Assembly: GCA_023427865.1 (NCBI GenBank)
Contig: JAEYZV010000266.1
Location: forward strand, 1-5,655
DNA: 5,655 nucleotides
Direction: 5' to 3'
Source of the DNA: Acidobacteriota bacterium
GTDB taxonomy: Bacteria > Acidobacteriota > Vicinamibacteria > Vicinamibacterales > Vicinamibacteraceae
Below are positions 1 through 5,504 of this stretch, piece by piece; the stretch's first letter is position 1; each line of letters opens with the position of its first letter. The translations under genes and the position numbers were made by a program. Under the pieces are notes generated by a model. The model was not told the DNA's origin. It did no database searches and was given only the letters and a program-made list of their open reading frames with translations.

Positions 1-22
1 CGCGATCCCGGCGGTCGACGCC

Positions 23-54
23 CGTATCGCGGAAGCAGGAGCTTCCGCGATACG
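23..54. repeat. Perfect 14-bp inverted repeat (hairpin), terminator- or REP-like
   Basis: The arms CGTATCGCGGAAGC (23-36) and GCTTCCGCGATACG (41-54) are perfectly complementary, with an AGGA loop. No T-tract follows on the + strand and no A-tract precedes it, so it is not a textbook intrinsic terminator in either direction. It could end an upstream transcript without a U-tract, or be one copy of a dispersed palindromic (REP-like) element. The symmetry is seen directly; the function is inferred. Confidence 0.7.
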
Positions 55-292
55 CGACGCGGCCTGAAGAGCACGGCCCTGGCTGTCGCGCCTCGTCGGG
101 TGTACCCGCCGCCCGTCGTCACGCGCGGACCATCTCCCAGGCCATCCCGTTGGTGTCGCGGGGCCGCGTCCCGACGCCGCCTCTCCCCTGGCCGCGCGAT
201 GCGGCACCACGTGCGCCAACTGCCACGGCGGCGCACCCGCATGGCTGGACCGCCGACGCATCCCGCCCGACTGGGGAACGAATCGCCCTGCA

Positions 293-320
293 TTGACGTA
301 CGATACCAATGTGATATCAA
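293..320 (+). promoter_or_regulatory. Putative sigma70-type promoter of the SPFH/RHH unit
   Basis: TTGACG (293-298, five of six matches to the -35 consensus) is followed after 16 nt by TATCAA (315-320, four of six matches to the -10 consensus). It lies in the only AT-rich stretch of a GC-rich leader. Transcription would start near 327, giving a leader of about 70 nt before the ATG at 396. This is a prediction by eye; sigma factor preferences in this organism are unknown. Confidence 0.5.
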
Positions 321-323
321 TTT
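302..323 (+). repeat. Two 11-bp tandem direct repeats over the -10 region (possible operator)
   Basis: GATACCAATGT (302-312) and GATATCAATTT (313-323) match at 9 of 11 positions and lie head to tail, about one helical turn apart. GAT recurs at 324-326. An ATCAA-T-TTGAT inverted repeat (316-326) overlaps the second copy. The repeats cover the predicted -10 element. Ribbon-helix-helix proteins commonly bind tandem short sites with this kind of spacing, and one is encoded in the same unit, so autoregulation is a reasonable guess. No binding is shown. Confidence 0.35.
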
Positions 324-381
324 GATGTCGCCCACAGCGGTCGTGGATCGGCCGCACCCCGGAGCGGCCGGGGCCTTTCGC

Positions 382-386
382 AGGAG
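382..386 (+). promoter_or_regulatory. Ribosome binding site of the SPFH gene
   Basis: AGGAG lies 9 nt upstream of the ATG at 396 and fixes that ATG as the start. Confidence 0.75.
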
Positions 387-395
387 CTGAACTCG

Positions 396-1262
396 ATGAT
401 TCGCGAGCGTGAACGTCAGGTCACAAACGGCGCCGTGATGCTTGTTGCGGGACTGATCGGCATCGGGCTCGCCGTGTTCTGGCTCATCTCGGCCATCCGG
501 CAGGACGACGGCACTGGCGCCGTCGGAGCGATTGTCCTGGTGGTGGTCTCGCTCATCGTCCTGGCGGGGCTGTTCACGGTTGCGCCCAACGAAGCACGCG
601 TCCTGCAGTTGTTCGGCGCGTACGTCGGCACCGTGCGCGTCCCCGGCCTGCGGTGGGCCAATCCCCTGTACACCAAGCACAAGGTCTCCACCCGCGTCCG
701 CAATTTCGAGTCCTCCAAGCTGAAGGTGAACGACCTCGACGGCAACCCGATCGAGATTGGCGCCGTCGTGGTCTGGAAGGTCGTGGACACTGCCGAGGCC
801 GTGTTCGAGGTCGACGACTACAACAACTACGTGCACGTGCAGAGCGAGGCCGCCCTGCGCAACCTCGCCACGAGCTATCCGTACGACTCGCACGACGACC
901 AGGAGTCGTTGCGCGGCACGACGGCGAAGATCGCCGATCACCTGAAGCAGGAGATCCAGGACCGACTGGCAAAGGCCGGCGTCGAGGTGCTCGAGGCGCG
1001 CATCAGCCACCTCGCATACGCGCCGGAGATTGCCGCCGCGATGCTGCAGCGCCAGCAGGCGGGCGCCATCATCGCCGCCCGCCAGCGCATCGTCGAAGGC
1101 GCAGTCGGCATGGTCGAGATGGCGCTCGAGATGCTGTCGGCAAAGCGCGTCGTGGAGCTCGACGAGGAGCGCAAGGCGCAGATGGTCAGCAACCTGCTCG
1201 TGGTGCTGTGCGGCGAGCGTGGCACGCAGGCCGTGGTGAACGCCGGGACGATCTACCAGTAA
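396..1262 (+). CDS. SPFH/band-7 domain membrane protein (288 aa)
   Basis: This is a member of the stomatin/prohibitin/flotillin/HflK superfamily, membrane-anchored proteins that oligomerise and organise membrane microdomains or act as scaffolds for proteases and other partners. Two hydrophobic segments (about residues 12-33 and 43-62) form an N-terminal hairpin, so the SPFH domain (about 64-225, starting VAPNEARVLQLFGAY) should face the cytoplasm. Family-like stretches include PGLRWANPL, FESSKLKVNDLDGNPIEIGAVVVWKV and, at the end of the domain, ARISHLAYAPEIAAAML. A short Ala/Glu-rich helical tail (about 219-265) follows, without the long coiled coil of flotillins. The ATG is preceded by AGGAG at 9 nt. 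A small RHH DNA-binding gene follows after 14 nt, probably cotranscribed. The family assignment is secure. The specific role is unknown, and NfeD or protease partners of the kind seen beside other SPFH genes are absent from the window. Confidence 0.93.
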   Translation: MIRERERQVTNGAVMLVAGLIGIGLAVFWLISAIRQDDGTGAVGAIVLVVVSLIVLAGLFTVAPNEARVLQLFGAYVGTVRVPGLRWANPLYTKHKVSTRVRNFESSKLKVNDLDGNPIEIGAVVVWKVVDTAEAVFEVDDYNNYVHVQSEAALRNLATSYPYDSHDDQESLRGTTAKIADHLKQEIQDRLAKAGVEVLEARISHLAYAPEIAAAMLQRQQAGAIIAARQRIVEGAVGMVEMALEMLSAKRVVELDEERKAQMVSNLLVVLCGERGTQAVVNAGTIYQ

Positions 1263-1276
1263 GCGCCGGTTCCGCC

Positions 1277-1444
1277 ATGCCCACTTCGCGTAAGGCCTTC
1301 CTTCTGCGTATCGACCCGGCGCTGCTCGAAGCCGTGCAGCGCTGGGCCAACGATGATCTGCGCAGCCTGAACGGCCAGATCGAGTTCCTGCTGCGGCGCG
1401 CACTGGCCGACGCAGGCAGGGCGCGTCCTCCGGATGCGCCCCTC
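1277..1444 (+). CDS. Arc-like ribbon-helix-helix DNA-binding protein; no stop at the expected end
   Basis: The ATG at 1277 starts a protein whose first about 53 residues look like an Arc/MetJ-type ribbon-helix-helix domain: a short strand (KAFLLRI, 6-12), helix A (DPALLEAVQRWANDD, 13-27) and helix B (about 30-47, SLNGQIEFLLRRALADAG). Such proteins dimerise and insert the strand pair into the DNA major groove, usually as repressors. It starts 14 nt after the SPFH stop with no strong Shine-Dalgarno site, so translation probably depends on coupling to that gene. The given end marks where family-like sequence stops. The frame itself meets no stop until 2318-2320, passing through the heptamer array and then antisense through the 3' half of the permease gene, which would add an Arg/Gly-rich, domain-less tail. 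Two TAA triplets in the array (1450-1452 and 1500-1502) lie in the two other frames, so one indel would give a 58- or 74-residue product. Either a real frameshift or extension, or a sequence error. Confidence 0.72.
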
Positions 1445-1530
1445 ACAGGTAACAGGAAGACAGGTACCAGGAAACAGGGGCCAGGCAACAGGGGACAGGT
1501 AACAGGGGCCCAGGCAAAAGGAAACAGATG
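1445..1530. repeat. Degenerate heptamer tandem repeat array (ACAGGNR type)
   Basis: About twelve consecutive units of roughly seven bases fit the pattern (A/C)CAGGNR, for example ACAGGTA, ACAGGAA, CCAGGAA, ACAGGGG and CCAGGCA, with occasional one-base insertions. The + strand is strongly purine-rich. The array sits between the conserved end of the RHH gene and the stop of the convergent permease gene (1535-1537, itself in a related ATCAGGT). No hairpin terminator is visible here, so this segment is what separates the two converging units. Units are visible directly; any role in termination or recombination is inference. Confidence 0.8.
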
Positions 1531-1534
1531 GGGA

Positions 1535-3064
1535 TCAGGTGCGCGGCGGGTGGGTCGCCGTGGGCATCGTGAACTCGAGCGTCACGGGCACCGCGGTCGG
1601 CGGCGGCGAGAACGAGCGGCGGATCTCGAGCACGGTGCGCGTCGGGTCGAGAGCGCAGTCGGCTGGCTGCGCCTTCGCGGTGAACCGCATCGGCAGGAAC
1701 GGCCGTGCGAACGTGGTCGCGAGCACCGGCTCCAGCACGTCCGTCCTGCCATGTGGTACGGCCGGTACCTCACACGATCCCGCCGCGTCGCGCAACACAT
1801 ACTGGTAAGCCGGCCGCCACTGGCCGGGCGTCCACAGCAACAACTCCTGGCCGGTCACCGACAGGTGCCTCCCGCGGTCGTCCTCCACATGGCCGACGTG
1901 CTCGACCGTGAAGCGGGTGTGCGGCGTGTCGAGCGCGGCGCCCGCGACGAGCGGGACGCTCGCAACGACCTGACGTCGCTCCACGTCCACGTTGAATCGC
2001 CCGACGAAGCGCGCGCGCTGCCCGCTCGACCGCGCGAACTCGGTCGCCTCGAGCACGCCGAGCAACGCGTAGCGCGGCATGGAGGTCACGATCCGAGGGT
2101 CGCGGTCGCCGCGTGCTGCCTGTTCTCCAGACCGCGTCGCCAGCGTGCCGTCGAGGAGGAACACCTGGACGCGGTCCAGCGGCGTCAGGCCATGAACGAC
2201 CGCGTGTGCCAGCAGCGCGACCTTCGCCTCGGGGCGCGCGATCGCCTCGGCGTGCACCTCGGCGCCCACGGTGAGCGTCACCGGCAGCGGAGCAGGGCGT
2301 GCCGCACGCAGCACCGGTGAGAACCACAGTGCCGGGACGACGCTCACGGTCGCGAGAAGCGCTGCCAGGAATGCGGTGTGATGCCGGCGTCCGCGATAGC
2401 CGAGAGCGAAGAGGCCGACACACGCGAGAGCTGCCCACGCCAGCATCGCCCAGGTTGCGACCTGCGGGTCGGCGAGCAGATCGAGTTCGCGGAGCCGCGG
2501 TACGTAACGCAGTTGCTGAAGGGCGCCCATCAACAGGAAGGACACCACGAGCAAGCAGACCGTGGCAATCAGCAGTCCAGGGATGCTCGTCGTGCGGGTG
2601 CCGACCACGATGAGCACGCCGACGAGGGCGCCCTCGACCGACACCACCTGCGCAATCGTCGACGGCCAGTGGTGCCACGGCAGTTCGAGCCGTGCGGCGA
2701 GCACCATGACGAGAGCGAGAGGAACCACCACGCCTGCCGTCCAGGCCAGCAGCAGCTTGCCGGTCGCCATCGTGCCAGGCGCAATCGGACGGGTGCGCCA
2801 GAACGCGCGATCGTCCACAGGGCTGTCGGCCTGGATGGCGGCCGCGAGCGCGACCCCGAGCAGCAGGACGCGGAGGAATGGCAGGACGACCTCGTGCAGG
2901 AACCCCGGGTTCATGCCCGCCACGGTCGTCACTCCGGTTGCCGCCATCACATGCGGTGCGGCGACGGCTGCCGCCCATGCGAGGAGCAGTCCGCGATGGG
3001 CGACCACGTCGTGGCGAAGGAGGTGCATCACCTTCCGTCCCGCAGATGCAGCGGAATGGCTCAT
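1535..3064 (-). CDS. ABC-2 type permease with C-terminal extracytoplasmic domain (509 aa), second of pair
   Basis: Membrane subunit of the exporter served by the ATPase at 4587-5504. Hydrophobic helices lie at about residues 25-43, 58-77, 103-123, 140-156, 160-180, 202-222 and 230-249. The loop after helix 2 carries IQADSPVDDRAFWRTRPI (77-94), a hallmark of this ABC-2 permease family. From about 255 to 509 the chain is soluble, strand-rich and probably extracytoplasmic. It is homologous along its whole length to the neighbouring permease (HWPST, ALLGV, ARPF and TLxFTMP recur at nearly the same positions). The ATG at 3062-3064 overlaps the upstream TGA as ATGA, which favours this start by translational coupling; Met13 (start 3028) would align better with the start of the paralogue and cannot be excluded. 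The upstream extension of the frame to 4318 is a shadow of the paralogue gene. Two cysteines (431, 470) in the outer domain have no counterpart in the paralogue. Confidence 0.88.
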   Translation of the reverse strand: MSHSAASAGRKVMHLLRHDVVAHRGLLLAWAAAVAAPHVMAATGVTTVAGMNPGFLHEVVLPFLRVLLLGVALAAAIQADSPVDDRAFWRTRPIAPGTMATGKLLLAWTAGVVVPLALVMVLAARLELPWHHWPSTIAQVVSVEGALVGVLIVVGTRTTSIPGLLIATVCLLVVSFLLMGALQQLRYVPRLRELDLLADPQVATWAMLAWAALACVGLFALGYRGRRHHTAFLAALLATVSVVPALWFSPVLRAARPAPLPVTLTVGAEVHAEAIARPEAKVALLAHAVVHGLTPLDRVQVFLLDGTLATRSGEQAARGDRDPRIVTSMPRYALLGVLEATEFARSSGQRARFVGRFNVDVERRQVVASVPLVAGAALDTPHTRFTVEHVGHVEDDRGRHLSVTGQELLLWTPGQWRPAYQYVLRDAAGSCEVPAVPHGRTDVLEPVLATTFARPFLPMRFTAKAQPADCALDPTRTVLEIRRSFSPPPTAVPVTLEFTMPTATHPPRT

Positions 3065-4590
3065 CGCGCACCCGCCCCGTCGAGTGCAGGCATCGTGAAC
3101 GTCAGCGTGGCGTTCACGTGCTCGATGACCGGTTGTTCCAGCCTTACGAGTTCGACGCGGAGGTGCGACGGATCGACGAGGCCGACGTCGTCCGGCAGGA
3201 TCCGGATGGTCATCGGCAACCAGCCGAACGGCCTCGCGAGCGACGGGACGATCAACAGGGAAGCAATCCCGGCGGCGGCGCGGTGGGACCGGATTGCGTC
3301 GTACCGCGTACCGTGCTCGCCGCGAAGCCGCACCGAGGTGAGGGGAGGGCCCGGCGTCCCTGTCGCGCCGCTGATCCAGACGAGCGACGCCCTTGCCAAC
3401 TCGGTATCCTCTCCGGTCGGGCGGCGCACGGCATGAACATCCATGCGGCCATTCGGCAATGCCAGCGTGCCGCCGGTGGCGAGCGGCCCGGCCGCCATGA
3501 CGTGCTCCCGCCGCATCTCGACGCGGTACGCGCCGGTGAACTGCAGGCGACGACCCGCAAGCGCCCGTGCGCGCGCCGCGTCGACGACGCCGAGAAGAGC
3601 GACGTGAGGTGTACCACCCCGCAGGCTGATGCTCGGGGCGCGGTCGATTCCGGACGGTCCATCGACCTCGTAGACGACGCTGGTTGCCGAGACGAGTCGG
3701 GCGCGACGCAGCCAGAGGCGGGGCTCGACGTCGCCCGCGCTCCCGGTAACCGTGGCAGTCGTCTGCAGCGCCACACGCGTGCCCGCCGGGTCGATCGGTT
3801 CCGCCCGGACGCCTCCGGAAGACAAGGTCAGGGTGACCGGCACCGGCGCAGGCGGCCTCGCGTGCAGGCGTGCTGACGGGAACAGCCACGCCGCAACGAC
3901 CAGGACCAGACCGACGACCGCCACGGCTGCCGACGCCGGCCGTCGCCGCGGGCCCCACCAACTGAGGGCCGCAACGCACCAGAGTGCGGCTCCCGCCGAC
4001 AGGCACATCGTGGGCACCGCAAGACGTTCGTCGATGGCGGGCGATGCGCCGAGCCGTCGCGCCAGGTCGCTGGCGTTGCCGAGCACCGCCCAGAGCACGA
4101 CGATGGCTGCCGGCAGGGCCACGAGTGCCGCAGACACCCGCCGCGTGTACGCGGCCGCGACGAGCGCAAGGCCGACCCACGCCGCATCGATCGCGAGTAC
4201 CTGTCCGACCGTCGACGGCCAGTGTGCAAGCGGCACGCGGAGCGCCGCCGCCACGCCGAGCACGACCACGAGCGGCACTCCGACGAAGACGAGCGCGGCC
4301 TGCGCCAGCTTTGCCCACATCATGCTCGCCGGGCGGATCGGACGCGTGCGCCAGAACGATCGATCGTCGGCCGGGCTGTCGGCCTGCACGAGGACGGCGG
4401 CGATCACCGCCACGAGCACGAGCCGCGCGATCACGAGCGCCATCGCCGGCACCCAGACGAGGCTCGAGGCCGCTTCATCCCAAGGGATGAAAGCGACCAC
4501 CGGGTGAGCGGCGACGATGGCGCCCCAGACCGCGAACAGGCGCCAGTGCGTCCGCAGGTCGTGCCAGAGCAGGTGCAAGGACGGCCTCAC
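3061..4590 (-). CDS. ABC-2 type permease with C-terminal extracytoplasmic domain (509 aa), first of pair
   Basis: Membrane subunit of the same exporter. Predicted helices are at about residues 17-37, 45-68, 94-117, 128-148, 152-171, 191-211 and 220-237, with the family loop VQADSPADDRSFWRTRPI at 68-85. A soluble, Arg- and Val-rich region of about 270 residues follows and ends in TLTFTMP (495-501). It starts with GTG at 4588-4590, sharing GTGA with the stop of the ATPase gene, a 4-nt overlap typical of coupled translation; no in-frame start further upstream fits. Its stop overlaps the ATG of the second permease. The two permeases have identical length and look like a tandem duplication that has diverged, so they probably form a heterodimer on the ATPase dimer. 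The substrate is unknown. In ytr-type systems related arrangements are linked to envelope-antibiotic stress, but that is knowledge of the family rather than evidence here. Confidence 0.88.
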   Translation of the reverse strand: MRPSLHLLWHDLRTHWRLFAVWGAIVAAHPVVAFIPWDEAASSLVWVPAMALVIARLVLVAVIAAVLVQADSPADDRSFWRTRPIRPASMMWAKLAQAALVFVGVPLVVVLGVAAALRVPLAHWPSTVGQVLAIDAAWVGLALVAAAYTRRVSAALVALPAAIVVLWAVLGNASDLARRLGASPAIDERLAVPTMCLSAGAALWCVAALSWWGPRRRPASAAVAVVGLVLVVAAWLFPSARLHARPPAPVPVTLTLSSGGVRAEPIDPAGTRVALQTTATVTGSAGDVEPRLWLRRARLVSATSVVYEVDGPSGIDRAPSISLRGGTPHVALLGVVDAARARALAGRRLQFTGAYRVEMRREHVMAAGPLATGGTLALPNGRMDVHAVRRPTGEDTELARASLVWISGATGTPGPPLTSVRLRGEHGTRYDAIRSHRAAAGIASLLIVPSLARPFGWLPMTIRILPDDVGLVDPSHLRVELVRLEQPVIEHVNATLTFTMPALDGAGAR

Positions 4591-5504
4591 GCAACACCCC
4601 GCGCCGACGCCGCATCCCGCAGCGTGCGCGCGTGCGCCACGAACGCCTCACGCAGTGCGGGCCGCGAGATCCGCAGCACCGCCCCCGGGAAGGCGTCCGA
4701 GAGCTGCGACACGGTGGCGTGCTCGTCGAAGTTCGTGGTCAGGAACTGCAGCCCGTCCGCGGTGCGACGCACGTCGAGGCTGCCATCGGGCAGGCGGGCA
4801 GGGTCGATCGCGCTCGCCCCGGAGAGCTCCACGATCCGGTACCGCGCCTGCAGCGCATCGAGGGGTTCGTCGAAGACCAGCCGGCCGTCGTGCAGCATCG
4901 CCACCCGATCGAGCAGGCGCTCGAGCACGTCGAGGTCGTGCGACGCGATGAGGAGCGTCGTGCCTTCGGCGCTCACGAGTTCGAGCAGGCCGTCGACGAC
5001 CTGGTCGCGCGTCAACGGGTCGAGGCCCTCGAGCGGTTCGTCCAGGACGAGCACCTCCGGGTGGAAGGCGAGCGTGGCCACGAGCGCCGCCTTCATGCGC
5101 GTGCCGCGCGAGGCACGCATCAGCGGTGTTGTCGGCGGAAGGTCGAGCGTCCGCAGCAGGCGAGCGGCAAGCGCATCGTCCCAGCGCGTGTAGAACGGCC
5201 TGCAGTAGTCGAGCAGCTCACGTACGGTGCGGACGCGCGGCAGCCGCTGGCCTTCGGCCATGTACCCGACGCGCTCGAAGATCGATGACTCGAGCGTGTG
5301 CGAGTCGTACCCGAGCAGGTCGGCGCGTCCCGACGATGGCGGGACGAGGTTGACGAGGATGCGCAGGAGCGTCGATTTGCCGGCGCCGTTGGAGCCGATG
5401 AGACCGGCAGCCTGCCCCTGCGGTACGCGCAGCGACACGTCCTCGAGCGCCTGCGTCCTGCCGAACACCTTGCCCAGCGCGTGCGTGACGATCGGATCAG
5501 CCAC
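4587..5504 (-). CDS. ABC transporter ATP-binding protein, YtrB-like (305 aa)
   Basis: ATPase that powers the two downstream permeases from the cytoplasmic face. Numbered from the chosen GTG start: Walker A GSNGAGKST at 37-45, a Q-loop region GYMAEGQRLP at about 80-89, a divergent signature SRGTRMK at 132-138 in place of LSGGQ, Walker B VLVLDEP at 151-157 with catalytic Glu156, D-loop GLDP at 160-163, and switch His189 in IASHDLD. A C-terminal extension of about 75 residues ends with a segment typical of this group (LREAFVAHARTL). The start is GTG at 5502-5504, chosen because AAGAGG lies 8 nt upstream and because the family-like sequence begins just after it. A longer frame from an ATG at 5573 would overlap the repressor gene by 77 nt and adds low-complexity residues. 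The gene overlaps the upstream gene by 8 nt and the next by 4 nt. Confidence 0.92.
   Translation of the reverse strand: MADPIVTHALGKVFGRTQALEDVSLRVPQGQAAGLIGSNGAGKSTLLRILVNLVPPSSGRADLLGYDSHTLESSIFERVGYMAEGQRLPRVRTVRELLDYCRPFYTRWDDALAARLLRTLDLPPTTPLMRASRGTRMKAALVATLAFHPEVLVLDEPLEGLDPLTRDQVVDGLLELVSAEGTTLLIASHDLDVLERLLDRVAMLHDGRLVFDEPLDALQARYRIVELSGASAIDPARLPDGSLDVRRTADGLQFLTTNFDEHATVSQLSDAFPGAVLRISRPALREAFVAHARTLRDAASARGVA

Larger units (their letters stand above)
1..395. other. Non-coding upstream region with hairpin, promoter and leader
   Basis: I find no convincing gene here. A frame starting with GTG at 100 and ending at 390 encodes only Arg/Pro-rich sequence with no recognisable domain, and looks like a GC-rich shadow. 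Frame 2 is open from the left edge to a TGA at 65-67 (22 residues); this could be the tail of an upstream gene but is too short to judge. The stretch does hold a perfect hairpin at 23-54, an AT-richer island around 291-328 that looks like a promoter, and a GC-rich leader before the SPFH gene. These are listed separately. Confidence 0.6.

Noticed and set aside
2..67. Open frame from the left edge ending at a TGA at 65-67 (22 residues), possibly the end of an upstream gene.
   Set aside because: Too short to recognise, and the perfect hairpin at 23-54 would lie inside it, which argues somewhat against coding.
200..325. A CxxCH haem-binding motif (TCANCHGG) encoded at 209-232 in frame 2, ending at a TGA at 323-325, suggesting a cytochrome c remnant.
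   Set aside because: There is no in-frame start between the TGA at 65-67 and the motif, and the surrounding residues are not cytochrome-like; one short motif in GC-rich DNA can be chance. A decayed gene cannot be fully excluded.
100..390. A 96-residue + strand frame starting with GTG.
   Set aside because: The product is Arg/Pro-rich and domain-less, there is no ribosome site, and it contains the predicted promoter and leader of the SPFH gene.
653..1276. The early part of the long + strand frame that overlaps the SPFH gene in another frame.
   Set aside because: Its translation is Arg/Gly/Ala-rich shadow sequence; only the part from the ATG at 1277 resembles a real protein family.
1445..1530. 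CRISPR array.
   Set aside because: Units are about 7 bp with no spacers; it is a simple degenerate tandem repeat.
2378..3876. Long + strand frames opposite the permease genes.
   Set aside because: They lie antisense to well-supported genes and encode low-complexity, charged, domain-less sequence expected from GC-rich shadow frames.
3065..4318. Upstream extension of the second permease frame to 4318 on the - strand (927 residues in total).
   Set aside because: It is an out-of-frame shadow of the first permease gene; the ATGA junction at 3061-3064 gives the proper start.
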